A stretch of 64,000 bases of DNA from Xanthomonas codiaei (GTDB taxonomy: Bacteria; Pseudomonadota; Gammaproteobacteria; Xanthomonadales; Xanthomonadaceae), in assembly GCF_002939785.1 (NCBI RefSeq), contig NZ_MDEC01000016.1:38519-102518 (forward strand). Direction: 5' to 3'. Both the position numbers and the translations under genes were made by a program. The notes beneath the pieces were generated by a model. The model was not told the DNA's origin and did not search any database. It worked only from the letters and a program-made list of their open reading frames with translations. Positions within the stretch are counted from its first letter, which is position 1. Every line of letters begins with the position of its first letter. Below, piece after piece: positions 18,220 to 27,402 of this stretch.

Positions 18220-19542
18220 TCAGGAAGATGGCGGCGCGATGGTGGCCGCGGGCAGATGCGCCGGCTCCAGCCGCGGCACCAGATGATGCACGAGGGCCAG
18301 CGCCAGCAGATACGCAGAGCCCGCCATCAGGAACACCGGCACATAACTCCCGGTCGCCTGTAGCAAAAATCCGATGAACGTGGCGATGAGCATGCCGCCC
18401 ACCGCACCGGCGAATCCGCCGATGCCCACCACCGTGGCCACCGCATGCCGCGGAAACATGTCCGAGGGCAGCGTAAACAGATTGGCAGACCAGCCCTGGT
18501 GCGCGGCGGTGGCCAATCCGATCAGCGCCACCGCCAGCCACAGATTGTCCGCACGTGCGGCGAACACGATCGGCACCACGCAGACCGCGCAGATCAGCAT
18601 AGCGCTCTTGCGTGCGCGATTGACGCTCCAGCCGCGCGCGATGAAGCGCCCGGCGATCCAGCCGCCGGCAATGCTGCCCACATCGGCAAGCACGAAGATC
18701 ACGATCAAGGGTGCGCCCAGTTGCAACAGGCTCAGGCCGTACTCGGCATGCAGGAACTTCGGCAACCAGAACAGGAAGAACCACCAGATCGGATCGGTGA
18801 TGAACTTGCCCAGCACGAACGCCCAGGCCTGGCGGTGCCGCAACACCTGCAGCCACGACAGCCGCCGTTGCGCCGGCTCGTGTGCATCGCTGCGGATATG
18901 CGCCAGTTCCGCCGCCGACAGTCCGGGTTGCTGCTCGGGCGGGTGATAGCTGACCCACCACACCAGCAACCAGGTGGCGCTGAGCACGCCGGTGAACAGG
19001 AAGGCCGCCTGCCATCCCCAGGCGGTGGCGACCACCGGTACCAGCAATGGCGCGACGATGGCACCGATATTGGAGCCGGAATTGAAGATGCCGGTGGCCA
19101 GCGCACGCTCGCGGCGCGGAAACCATTCGGCCACCGTCTTGAGCGCTGCGGGAAAATTGCCCGATTCGCCCAGCCCCAGGAAGAACCGCGCAATCGCAAA
19201 GCCCACCACGCTGGTGGCCAGCGCGTGCCCCATCGCCGCCAGGCTCCAGACCGCGATCGCCAGGGAATAGCCGATGCGGGTGCCGAAGCGGTCGATCACC
19301 GCGCCGCTGCACAACAGTCCCAGGGCGTAGGCCGCCTGGAACGCTGTGACGATGTAGCCGTACTGGATCTCGTTCCAGCCGATCTGGGCCTGCAGGAACG
19401 GCGCCAGCACGCCCAGCACCTGGCGGTCGACATAGTTGATGGTGGTGGCGGCCAGCAACAGCGCGCATACCCGCCAGCGCACGCGACCCAACCCCACCGG
19501 CGTGCTGGCGAACGCGGGCCTGGGTGCCTCATTCATGCGCAT
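18220..19542 (-). CDS. MFS hexuronate transporter (ExuT-like, ACS family)
   Basis: 440 aa from ATG 19542 (19536 also possible), with twelve hydrophobic segments. ATTINYVDRQVLGVLAPFLQ and RFFLGLGESGNFPAALKTVAEWFPRRERALATGIFNSGSN are hallmarks of the anion:cation symporter family carrying hexuronates and related acids. As first gene of the leftward operon it lies just inside the control region that holds two xyl-boxes, so it should be induced with xylan use. The likely substrate is glucuronate or aldobiuronic acid; the exact substrate is inference. Confidence 0.88.
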   Translation of the reverse strand: MRMNEAPRPAFASTPVGLGRVRWRVCALLLAATTINYVDRQVLGVLAPFLQAQIGWNEIQYGYIVTAFQAAYALGLLCSGAVIDRFGTRIGYSLAIAVWSLAAMGHALATSVVGFAIARFFLGLGESGNFPAALKTVAEWFPRRERALATGIFNSGSNIGAIVAPLLVPVVATAWGWQAAFLFTGVLSATWLLVWWVSYHPPEQQPGLSAAELAHIRSDAHEPAQRRLSWLQVLRHRQAWAFVLGKFITDPIWWFFLFWLPKFLHAEYGLSLLQLGAPLIVIFVLADVGSIAGGWIAGRFIARGWSVNRARKSAMLICAVCVVPIVFAARADNLWLAVALIGLATAAHQGWSANLFTLPSDMFPRHAVATVVGIGGFAGAVGGMLIATFIGFLLQATGSYVPVFLMAGSAYLLALALVHHLVPRLEPAHLPAATIAPPSS

Positions 19543-19698
19543 GGCCGCGCGGCGGCCGCGGTTCGCATCGCTGCTGCGCCGGCGGCGGTGAGGGCGATGC
19601 GCGCATTGCGCCAATGCCGGCCGTGCGCGTGATTGCTGCGTTCTTGGGAGGGTTTCATCGACCACTGCACCTGCACGAGGGTGGCCTTGCGCCACGGG

Positions 19699-19712
19699 TG
19701 ATAGCGCTACCA
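19699..19712. promoter_or_regulatory. xyl-box operator 1 (TGATAGCGCTACCA)
   Basis: TGATAGCGCTACCA; on the minus strand it reads TGGTAGCGCTATCA, one base from the Xanthomonas xyl-box TGGTAGCGCTAACA. It lies 157 nt upstream of the leftward transporter start, on the transporter side of the divergent region. Likely bound by a LacI-type xylan regulator encoded outside this window. Confidence 0.8.
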
Positions 19713-19858
19713 TTACCACGCTGCCCGGCGAAAGCCATCGCGCAGTGCAACACGGCGCCTGCCACGCACGTTCTCCGGCGGGCGGCTGGCGCGGGCGTTC
19801 GCACGCGGCCCGCATGGCGCACCCGTCCATGCTGCCCTGCAGCGTGATGTTGCGAATT

Positions 19859-19872
19859 TGGTAGCGCTAACA
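19859..19872. promoter_or_regulatory. xyl-box operator 2 (TGGTAGCGCTAACA)
   Basis: This is an exact copy of the consensus xyl-box described upstream of xylan-induced genes in Xanthomonas campestris. It lies 126 nt upstream of the xytB GTG start. With box 1 it sits 160 bp centre to centre, a spacing that would allow DNA looping by a tetrameric LacI-type repressor; looping is inference. Confidence 0.88.
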
Positions 19873-19997
19873 TCCAGCGTCACTGATCGCCTGTTCTTCC
19901 CCACCGCACCATCGCCGCGCCGACTGCTGGCAGCGGCACTCCCTGCGCCGGGGCGATGCGTAGGACATCTGCTCACCTGTTAAGGAAGGGGATTACG

Positions 19998-22931
19998 GTG
20001 AAGAACAGCTACGCACGAACCGCGTTGTCCTGCGCGTTGGGGTCCATCCTGCTGGGCATGGCCAGCAGCGTCGCCTGGGCCCAATCCACCGACGCCGCCG
20101 CCACCGCGCCACCGCCGACGGACCCGGCCGGCAACGGCGACGCGGTGACCCAGCTCGATACGGTCACCGTCTCCGGCTACCGACGCAGCATCCAGTTTTC
20201 CACCGATGCCAAGCGCGATTCGGTCGGTTTCGCCGACACTGTGTTCGCCGAAGACATCGGCAAGTTTCCGGACATGAACATCGCCGAGTCGCTCAACCGT
20301 ATCCCCGGCGTGCAGCTGGTGCGCGACGTCAACGGCGAAGGCCTCAACATCGCCATCCGCGGCCTGGGTACCAGCTTCACCAAGACCACGCTCAACGGCT
20401 CCAGCATCGCCACCGCCTCGATCGGCCTGAATGCGCAGAACCAGAACCGCGAAGTCGATCTGAACCTGTTCCCCACCGAGTTCTTCACCCAGCTCACCGT
20501 CAGCAAGACCCCCACCGCCAGCATGCTCGAAGGCGGCGTCTCCGGTGTGGTGGACATGCGCAGCGCACGCCCGTTCGATCGCCCCGGCGTGCACGTCACC
20601 TATCAGGCGCAGGCCGACTGGAACAGCACCAGCGAGAAGACCACCCCGCGCGGTGCGGTCATGGGCAGCTGGACCAACGAAGAAGGCACCTTCGGTGCGT
20701 TGTTCGGGGTGGCCTCGGTGCGCAGCAAGCTGGGCGTGCGCGGCTTCGAGAGCGTGGGCTGGACCAACCCGGGCCTGACCTATACCCAATGCGGCCTCAC
20801 CCCGCCGGCAGGCACACCAGCCACCAACCAGCCGGCGGTCTGCAACGTCAACGGTGGCGGCAACTGGCGCATTCCCGATCGCGTGCCGGCCACCGCCGGT
20901 AGCGGCCTGACCACCGGCGACACCATCGATGCGGCCTGGCTGCTGGCACGCAACCCGGGCCTGAGCATCGACCAGATCAGCGATGCGCTGATCCCGCGGC
21001 TGGGCCGCGACGTGTACATGAGCGGCGATCGCAACCGCGATGCCTCGGTGATGTCGTTGGAATGGCGCCCCTCCGACAGCCTGCATTTCTACCTGGACAC
21101 GCTGTATTCCGAAGCCAAGCGCACCACCGAGCGGATCAGCATGAATCTGATCGGCCGCAACGGCAACATGATTCCGCTGGGCATGCAGCTGGACCAGAAC
21201 AACGTGGTCACCAGCGCCACCTTCGCCAATGCGCAGTATTTTCTGGAGGCGCGCCCGTACCGCGAGAACGTCAAGTTCTGGAGCGTCAATCCCGGTGCGG
21301 AACTGCTGTTCGGCGCCGAGCAGGACATCAAGCTCAACGTTCAAGCCAACGCCACGCGCAGCTGGCTGGATCGCGAATCGCCAAGCATCCTGGTGACCTC
21401 GCCGTTCACCACCGTGGACTATCGCAACGAAGGCGGCGACCGTCCCAGCATCAGCAGCCCGCTAGACCTCAACGACCCCAACCTGGGCTGGGGCTGGAGC
21501 GGCGGCCGGGTCAATATCCAGAACGAAAAACGCGTGACGCAAACCCGTGGTGCGCGCGCCGACCTGCAGTTCGGCGAGGACAAGCGCAACATCAAGCTCG
21601 GTGCGGCCTACGACCAGGCCGAGCGCACCATCCGCGGCTTCGACAACAGTGTGGCCTGGGAACGGGCGGTCTGCCGTGGCAGCGGCGGCAATGTCTGTAA
21701 CGGCGGCCCGGGCTCGGCCGTACCGAGCGCGGTGCTGGCCACCTATCTCAGGCCCGGCCCGGATGGCTTCATCACCGCCGATTTCGACCGCTTCCTGCGC
21801 GACACCAACTATTACCCGCTGCGCGATGCGGCGCCGGAATCCAACTCGGCCAATACCGGCGCCTCCACCGGCGGCATCAGTGAGAAAAACCTCGGTTTCT
21901 ACATCGAGACGAATGCGGAAACCGAAGTGTGGAACCGCACCTTGCGCTTCAATGCGGGCGTGCGCTATGTCACGACCGACCAGACCATCGCCGGGCCGGT
22001 CACCATCAACGGCATTCGGAGCAGGCAGGTCCTGGAATCGGACTACAAGGAGACCCTGCCCTCGTTCAATGTGGCATGGGATGTCGCCGACAACGTGGTG
22101 CTGCGCCTGTCCAGCTCGCGCACGCTCACCCGTCCGGACCCGAGCGCGATGTTGCCCAATACCAACTTCAGCGACCCCTCCGCGCAGACCGCCACGCAGG
22201 GCAATCCCGAGCTGGCGCCCTACCTGTCCACCAATGTCGACTTCGGCGGCGAGTGGTACACCGGCGGCGAGGGCTATGTGGGCCTGACCCTGTTCAACAA
22301 GCGCATCAGCGGCTTCACCGTCAACGGCGTGCGCCGCATTCCGTTCAATGCGCTGGGCGTGCCGTACGACAGCCTGCTGCCGATCCAGCAGGCCGGCCTG
22401 CAGCAGCGTGGCGGACCGGACGTGGCGACGGTCGACGTCCAGACCCAGGTCAACGCCGACGGCGTCCTCAATATCCGCGGCACCGAGGCCATCTGGGTGC
22501 AGCCGCTGGACAAGCTGGTCGACGGCCTGGGCTTCAGCCTCAACTACACCCACGTCAACCAGCAGTCCGAGGGCGAAGGCGTGCCGGCAGTCGCGGTGGG
22601 CGTGGCACCGAACCTGTGGAACGGTACGGTGTATTGGGAGAAGAACGCCGCCTCGGTGCGCCTGTCCTACACCTGGAACGACGACATGGTGATTTCCGGC
22701 GCCAACCAGAACGGCATTCCCTATGCGCGTCTGAACGCCGATGCGCGCGGCCAGCTGGACCTGTCGGCCAGCTACGCGCTGGACTGGCTGCCGTCCAAGC
22801 CCCAGCTCACCCTCAACGTCACCAACATCACCGACGAACCGCTGCGCACCACTTACGCCTGGCCCAACGCGACCTACGATCTGTACGAGCCCGGCCGCAC
22901 CGTCATGCTCGGCATCCGCGGTACCTTCTGA
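19998..22931 (+). CDS. xytB: TonB-dependent outer-membrane receptor of the xylan locus
   Basis: 977 aa from GTG 19998, behind AAGGAAGGGG. The frame is open upstream to 19956 but those residues are not signal-like. A signal peptide ends at ASSVAWAQ. The plug domain follows (TVTVSGYRRSIQFSTDAKR; EDIGKFPDMNIAESLNRIPGVQ; RGLGTSFTKTTLNG), then the 22-strand barrel ending in Phe (TVMLGIRGTF). It belongs to the large TonB receptors that import plant oligosaccharides. Its operator, neighbours and position match xytB of the X. campestris xylan system. It should import xylo-oligosaccharides; the exact ligand is inference. Confidence 0.9.
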   Translation: MKNSYARTALSCALGSILLGMASSVAWAQSTDAAATAPPPTDPAGNGDAVTQLDTVTVSGYRRSIQFSTDAKRDSVGFADTVFAEDIGKFPDMNIAESLNRIPGVQLVRDVNGEGLNIAIRGLGTSFTKTTLNGSSIATASIGLNAQNQNREVDLNLFPTEFFTQLTVSKTPTASMLEGGVSGVVDMRSARPFDRPGVHVTYQAQADWNSTSEKTTPRGAVMGSWTNEEGTFGALFGVASVRSKLGVRGFESVGWTNPGLTYTQCGLTPPAGTPATNQPAVCNVNGGGNWRIPDRVPATAGSGLTTGDTIDAAWLLARNPGLSIDQISDALIPRLGRDVYMSGDRNRDASVMSLEWRPSDSLHFYLDTLYSEAKRTTERISMNLIGRNGNMIPLGMQLDQNNVVTSATFANAQYFLEARPYRENVKFWSVNPGAELLFGAEQDIKLNVQANATRSWLDRESPSILVTSPFTTVDYRNEGGDRPSISSPLDLNDPNLGWGWSGGRVNIQNEKRVTQTRGARADLQFGEDKRNIKLGAAYDQAERTIRGFDNSVAWERAVCRGSGGNVCNGGPGSAVPSAVLATYLRPGPDGFITADFDRFLRDTNYYPLRDAAPESNSANTGASTGGISEKNLGFYIETNAETEVWNRTLRFNAGVRYVTTDQTIAGPVTINGIRSRQVLESDYKETLPSFNVAWDVADNVVLRLSSSRTLTRPDPSAMLPNTNFSDPSAQTATQGNPELAPYLSTNVDFGGEWYTGGEGYVGLTLFNKRISGFTVNGVRRIPFNALGVPYDSLLPIQQAGLQQRGGPDVATVDVQTQVNADGVLNIRGTEAIWVQPLDKLVDGLGFSLNYTHVNQQSEGEGVPAVAVGVAPNLWNGTVYWEKNAASVRLSYTWNDDMVISGANQNGIPYARLNADARGQLDLSASYALDWLPSKPQLTLNVTNITDEPLRTTYAWPNATYDLYEPGRTVMLGIRGTF

Positions 22932-23029
22932 GTGCTGTGCCCGCCGATTGTCAGGGAGGTGTCCTGCAACCGGCGGGATGGCGCGCGCTGCGGCGTTCTC
23001 CGCAGCACCCTTCGAGCTTGCCAGACCCC

Positions 23030-24520
23030 ATGAACGATGCGTCCTCCCCACTCTCCCTGCGCGAAAAAATCGGCTACAGCCTGGGCGACCTGGCCGCCAA
23101 CCTGATCTTCCAGACCTTGGTGACGTTCCTGGCGTTCTTCTATACCGATGTGTTCCGTATTCCTGCCGGTGTAGCGGCCACGTTGATCTTCGTGGTCGGC
23201 CTGCTGGGCGCGTTCGTGTTCACTCCGCTGATCGGCATCCTGGCCGACCGCACGCGCACGCGCTGGGGCAAGTTCCGCCCGTGGATCCTGTGGTCGGCGC
23301 TGCCGTTCGGCGCGCTCTCGCTGGCCGCCTTCAACACGCCCTCGCTCGGCGAGCAGGGCAAGATCGCCTATGCCTTTGCAACCTACACCTTGCTGATGCT
23401 GGTGTATGTGGCCAACAACCTGCCGTACTCGGCGCTCAGCGGCGTGCTCACCGGCAGCATGGAGCAGCGCAACAGCCTGTCGGCGTATCGCTTTCTGGCG
23501 GTGACCCTGGCGCAGTTCGTGATCCAGGTATTGCTGCTGCCGCTGGTGCTGATCCTGGGCAATGGCGACAAGGCGCAGGGCTTTCGCAACACCATGGCGT
23601 TGTTCGCGGCGGTCGGCACGCTGTGCTTCCTGATCACCTTTCTCACCACCCGCGAGCGCGTGTTGCCGATCAGCGAGCAACGCAGCAGCGTGCGCCAGGA
23701 CCTGGCCGATCTGGTCCGCAACAAACCCTGGCTGGTGATGCTGGCGCTGACCATCCTGGTGTTCGTCAATCTCGCCATGAAGGGCGGGATGTACATCTAC
23801 TATTTCAAGTACTACCTGGACGCCGGCGCGCTGGCGCAGTTTCTCGATGGCGCAGGTTTCAACCGCTTTATCGATGGCATCAACAGCGTGCTTACAGGTG
23901 CCGGCATGACCGCGCTGCAGTGGCCGCAGGACGCGCCGACCTCGGCCTTCAGCGTGTTCAGTGCCGGCGGCATCCTGGCGATGATCGTGGGTATCGGCTT
24001 TTCCAAGCGCCTGGCCGATCGCCATGGCAAGCGCAACGTGTTCGGCGGCGCGCTGCTGGTGTCCACGCTGTTTCTGTTGGCGTTCTACGTGTACCCGCCC
24101 ACCGCCATCGGCTTGGTGTTCGCCTCCTACGTGCTGCACGGCTTTTTCTATGGCATCACCATTCCGTTGCTGTGGGCGATGATCGCCGACGTGGCCGATT
24201 ACTCGGAGTGGAAGAACCACCGCCGCGCTACTGCGATCATCTTTTCGGCAATGTTGTGCGGCCTGAAGATCGGCCTAAGCGTCGGTGGCGCGCTGGTCGC
24301 CGGCATCCTGGCGTTCTACGGCTACGATGCCGCGCTGGCGCAGCAGGATGCTGCGGTGACCGGCGGCATTCGCTTGGCCATCAGCGTCTACGCTTCCCTC
24401 CCGTTCCTACTCGGCGCCGCGCTGCTGGCCTTGTACGAGATCGACAAGGCACTGGAATCGCGCATCGAACGCGAGCTTGGCGCACGCCGCCAGGCGGCAC
24501 TCGCGGTTGCGGGCCAATGA
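23030..24520 (+). CDS. GPH-family sugar:cation symporter (XylE/XynP-like)
   Basis: 496 aa from ATG 23030. LREKIGYSLGDLAANLIFQTLVTFLAFFYTDVF is the characteristic start of glycoside-pentoside-hexuronide symporters, followed by GILADRTRTRWGKFRPW and WAMIADVADYSEWKNHRRATAI. Twelve membrane segments are visible. The region between helices 6 and 8 (about residues 270-310) is longer than in MelB, as in many proteobacterial members. It lies downstream of xytB and 30 nt before a cytoplasmic GH43, so it likely carries xylobiose or other xylosides across the inner membrane. Confidence 0.9.
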   Translation: MNDASSPLSLREKIGYSLGDLAANLIFQTLVTFLAFFYTDVFRIPAGVAATLIFVVGLLGAFVFTPLIGILADRTRTRWGKFRPWILWSALPFGALSLAAFNTPSLGEQGKIAYAFATYTLLMLVYVANNLPYSALSGVLTGSMEQRNSLSAYRFLAVTLAQFVIQVLLLPLVLILGNGDKAQGFRNTMALFAAVGTLCFLITFLTTRERVLPISEQRSSVRQDLADLVRNKPWLVMLALTILVFVNLAMKGGMYIYYFKYYLDAGALAQFLDGAGFNRFIDGINSVLTGAGMTALQWPQDAPTSAFSVFSAGGILAMIVGIGFSKRLADRHGKRNVFGGALLVSTLFLLAFYVYPPTAIGLVFASYVLHGFFYGITIPLLWAMIADVADYSEWKNHRRATAIIFSAMLCGLKIGLSVGGALVAGILAFYGYDAALAQQDAAVTGGIRLAISVYASLPFLLGAALLALYEIDKALESRIERELGARRQAALAVAGQ

Positions 24521-24550
24521 CTTCCCTCCCCCTCATGCACAGGTACGCGC

Positions 24551-25585
24551 ATGTCCGATGAACTGCAAGCCGCCGCCCTGCAGGCCCTGGCGCGCACCGC
24601 CATTTCCGCACCGCTGGTCACCCATCTCTACACGGCCGATCCTTCCGCGCATGTCTTCGACGGTGCGCTGTACATCTATCCCTCGCACGACATCGATGCC
24701 GGCGTGGCCTTCAGCGACGACGGCTCGCACTTCGGCATGGAGGACTACCACGTGTTCCGTATGGCCCACCCGCAGGCGCCAGTCGAGGATCTGGGCCAGG
24801 CGCTGCACGTGCGCGACGTGGCCTGGGCACAACGGCAGATGTGGGCACCGGATGCCGCGCAGCGCAGCGGCAAGACCTATCTGTATTTCCCCGCCAAGCG
24901 CGCCGACGGCATCTTCCAGATCGGCGTGGCGGTCGGCGATGGCCCGCAAGGCCCGTTCACTGCGGAACCCGAACCGATCGCCGGCACCTACTCCATCGAC
25001 CCGGCCGTGTTCGGCGATGCCGATGGCGAGCACTACCTGTATTTCGGCGGCATCTGGGGTGGCCAGCTGCAGCACTACCGCGACAACGTCTATGCGCAGA
25101 CCCACCAAGAGCCCGAAGGCGCAGCGCCTGCACTCGGCCCGCGCGTCGGCCGCCTGCACGAAGACATGCGGCAACTGGCCGAGCCCACGCGCGAAGTGCA
25201 GATCCTCGACGAACACGGCACCCCGCTACGCGCCGACGACCGCGCCCGCCGCTTCTTCGAAGGCCCCTGGGTCCATCATCACGCCGGCCGCTACTACCTG
25301 TCGTACTCCACCGGCGACACCCACCTGATCTGCTACGCCACCAGCGACTCGCCCTACGGCCCGTTCACCTATCAAGGCGTGCTGCTCGCGCCAGTGATTG
25401 GCTGGACCACGCATCACTCCATCTGTGCCTTTGACGGCCAGTGGTATCTGTTCTATCACGACGCCGTGTTGTCGGGCGGGCAGACGCATCTGCGCAACAT
25501 CAAGATGACACCGCTGGAGCATGACGCCGATGGAAAGATCACGACCATTTACCCTTACGGGAAGGATGCGGTTTCACCGTGGTGA
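24551..25585 (+). CDS. Cytoplasmic GH43 beta-xylosidase/arabinofuranosidase
   Basis: 344 aa without a signal peptide, as expected for an enzyme acting after uptake. GH43 catalytic segments: general base Asp in YTADPSAHVF, the pKa-tuning Asp in GTYSIDPAVFGD, general acid Glu in RRFFEGPWVHH. The single-domain propeller form recalls arabinan/xyloside-active GH43 enzymes of Xanthomonas and Bacteroidetes. It is third in the xytB operon. Likely products are xylose or arabinose from short oligosaccharides. Confidence 0.9.
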   Translation: MSDELQAAALQALARTAISAPLVTHLYTADPSAHVFDGALYIYPSHDIDAGVAFSDDGSHFGMEDYHVFRMAHPQAPVEDLGQALHVRDVAWAQRQMWAPDAAQRSGKTYLYFPAKRADGIFQIGVAVGDGPQGPFTAEPEPIAGTYSIDPAVFGDADGEHYLYFGGIWGGQLQHYRDNVYAQTHQEPEGAAPALGPRVGRLHEDMRQLAEPTREVQILDEHGTPLRADDRARRFFEGPWVHHHAGRYYLSYSTGDTHLICYATSDSPYGPFTYQGVLLAPVIGWTTHHSICAFDGQWYLFYHDAVLSGGQTHLRNIKMTPLEHDADGKITTIYPYGKDAVSPW

Positions 25586-25714
25586 CATGGCGGGGATCCC
25601 GTGCGCTACTGCCTGTGCCTCATGGGGCTGCCAGCCGACTGTGCATTGCACGCTGCATCCACAGGCACCATCGCAACGTATGCCCATGCACTGAGTCTCT
25701 TGAGAGAGGTTGCC

Positions 25715-26248
25715 ATGCGCCAGACGTCGATGCTGTTGTTACTCACCCTTGCGGTCTACGGAAGTGCAAGCGGTAGCGAGTCGCACTCCGCGCTGCCCCG
25801 TGCAGACAGCGTGGACGTGCCGCGCTTCATGGGCGACTGGTATGTGATCGCGCATATTCCCACCCGGCCCGAACGCACGGCCTACGATGCAGTAGAGAAT
25901 TATGCGCTGCGATCCGATGGCCGCATCCAGACCACCTTCACCTTCCGCAAGGGCAGCTTCCAGGCCCCGCTCAAGTCGATGCATCCGGTTGGCCAGGTCG
26001 CAGAGGAAGGAAATGGGGCGCTGTGGAGCATGCGATTCATCTGGCCATTCAAGGCCGAATACGTGATCGCCTGGCTGGATCCGGGTTACACGCAGACCAT
26101 CGTGGCGCGCAGCAAGCGCGACTACGTCTGGTACATGGCGCGCACCCCACAGGTGTCCGACGCCGACTACCAGCAGGCTGTCCAACGTATCGCCGCCATG
26201 GGCTACGACGTGTCACAGCTGCGCCGCGTCCCGCAGTCGCAGCGGTGA
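25715..26248 (+). CDS. Bacterial lipocalin (Blc-like)
   Basis: 177 aa from ATG 25715, which has a strong GAGAGAGG box. The frame is open earlier, to 25601, but without a site. The lipocalin signature GDWYVIAHIPTRPER begins the barrel, and YVIAWLDPGYTQTIVARSKRDYVWYMARTP matches the Blc/apolipoprotein-D group, which binds fatty acids or lysophospholipids and is tied to envelope stress. E. coli Blc is a lipoprotein; here the signal region (LLLLTLAVYGSASGSES) has no lipobox Cys, so this one is probably soluble in the periplasm. Confidence 0.9.
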   Translation: MRQTSMLLLLTLAVYGSASGSESHSALPRADSVDVPRFMGDWYVIAHIPTRPERTAYDAVENYALRSDGRIQTTFTFRKGSFQAPLKSMHPVGQVAEEGNGALWSMRFIWPFKAEYVIAWLDPGYTQTIVARSKRDYVWYMARTPQVSDADYQQAVQRIAAMGYDVSQLRRVPQSQR

Positions 26249-26270
26249 CGCAGTAAGGCACCGATGCGGT

Positions 26271-26299
26271 AAAAAACTGCGCCGCTCTCAGCGGCGCAG
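26271..26299 (-). terminator. Intrinsic terminator of the RraB-family gene
   Basis: CTGCGCCGC (26277-26285), loop TCTCA, GCGGCGCAG (26291-26299). On the minus strand the stem is followed directly by six T. It sits about 35 nt after the stop of the leftward gene at 26334. The hairpin may also slow rightward transcription from the lipocalin gene. Confidence 0.88.
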
Positions 26300-26333
26300 T
26301 GAACGCATCGCAGGCGAGTGCATGCCATGCGCG

Positions 26334-26687
26334 TCAGACGTCCTTGTCATCCACGGAAAATTCCCACCCGTCATTCAAGCCACCCAGCGGCTTGGCTTCG
26401 GTTGCCAGCTCTTCCTCGAACGCCGAAATAGCCTTGTACGTTGGGATCATGGTCGGATACACCGTCACGTCCATCGGAAACGTCGTGTTGTCCGGGTAGT
26501 GGCAGCACCGCACCTTCTGCTCGAAGCGCAGCAGCGTCACCGAGAACTCCAGTGCCGACTCCTTCGTGGGGAAGACCACGGAGAACGCAATCTCGCGTGG
26601 CTTGGATAGATCCACCCCTTGCTGGGCAATGTGCCAGAGGGTGTCGCCGTTGTCGTCGTTGGGATATAGGGCCGGATGTCGTTGCAT
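26334..26687 (-). CDS. RraB-family (ribonuclease E inhibitor B domain) protein
   Basis: 117 aa. NDDNGDTLWHIAQQGVDLSKPREIAFSVVFPTKESALEF, then FPMDVTVYPTMIPTYKAISAFEEELATEAKPLGGLNDGWEF, is the PF06877 pattern, including the acidic stretch and the C-terminal GGxNDGW motif. Canonical RraB binds RNase E and lowers its activity. This is a shorter, divergent family member, so the target is uncertain. It is a monocistronic gene with its own terminator, at the left edge of the accessory island. Confidence 0.8.
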   Translation of the reverse strand: MQRHPALYPNDDNGDTLWHIAQQGVDLSKPREIAFSVVFPTKESALEFSVTLLRFEQKVRCCHYPDNTTFPMDVTVYPTMIPTYKAISAFEEELATEAKPLGGLNDGWEFSVDDKDV

Positions 26688-27402
26688 AGGGGTTTGGATC
26701 TTTTTGCGGCCAATTGGCTGAGGAGGAATTCTAGCGCTTGGCTCTTACTAGGTATTCATACGCGACGTAGCAATGGCGAGCCGCCAGAAACACTGGAGAG
26801 CAGGCACTCAGGCAGGGTAGGAGGCTCGCTGAGCAGCGCGGTTATCGCGGGTAGGGCGGAGGCAGCAAGACCCGTCGTCTGGCCGCCGGCTTCAACACAC
26901 GAATTCAATTAGACACGCGACTGGAGTCGCGTGGTGACCATGCAGCCGCATGCATAGTGGGCGCCATCCATAGCAACCGACTGAGCATCAATGATGATCA
27001 CAGCTCACTTCAGACAACGGTGAAAACTCCATTGTGCTTGGGGCATGTCCTCCGGTCGCCACTTCTCGTGAGGTCTCTGATCATGATCCACATCGTGTGG
27101 CATGACATCATCCTGCCTTGTTAGGCGAGCTGCACACGGTCGAGATTCCGGTGAAACGCTCGCGGTAGCCATCTCGCACGATTGCTCGCGATGAACACGA
27201 GCGTACCAATCCGATGAGCAGGCACGTGGTTATCATTGAGGCCAGCATTCGTTGCTTGACAAGCCTGTTTGCCATAAGGAATATCGAACTACCGCAGTCA
27301 CTCCTGTGGTCGGGTTTAGCAGCTCGCAAATTCAAAGGCGCACCAGCGCCCATCCGTAGATGACCGGCGTTTTTTTATGCCTGTCGCATCGGCTGGGTCA
27401 TG
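26688..27402. other. Gene-poor left flank of the accessory island
   Basis: About 700 bases with lower G+C than the surroundings and no convincing gene. Short frames here (for example 26676-26912 plus, 27108-27353 minus) show neither a ribosome-binding site nor family features. It contains a perfect 8-bp inverted repeat at 26914-26933, a CCACA/TGTGG hairpin near 27092, and a GGCGC/GCGCC hairpin at 27337-27350 followed by a T-run at 27370-27376. It probably holds decayed mobile-element DNA. Confidence 0.5.
26914..26933. repeat. Perfect 8-bp inverted repeat (CACGCGAC/GTCGCGTG)
   Basis: CACGCGAC-tgga-GTCGCGTG. There is no T-run on either side, so it is not a typical terminator. It could be an operator or a remnant terminal repeat. 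Confidence 0.5.

Noticed and set aside
21462..23051. Long open frame antisense to xytB (and similar ones opposite the receptor genes and uxuB)
   Set aside because: Ordinary mirror frames of G+C-rich genes with third-position bias; no ribosome-binding site, signal peptide or family motif.
26676..26912. 78-residue frame in the island flank
   Set aside because: Starts inside the RraB-family gene, has no ribosome-binding site and no recognisable features.
27108..27353. 81-residue minus-strand frame
   Set aside because: Short hydrophobic patch only; composition and lack of a start site suggest chance or decayed DNA.
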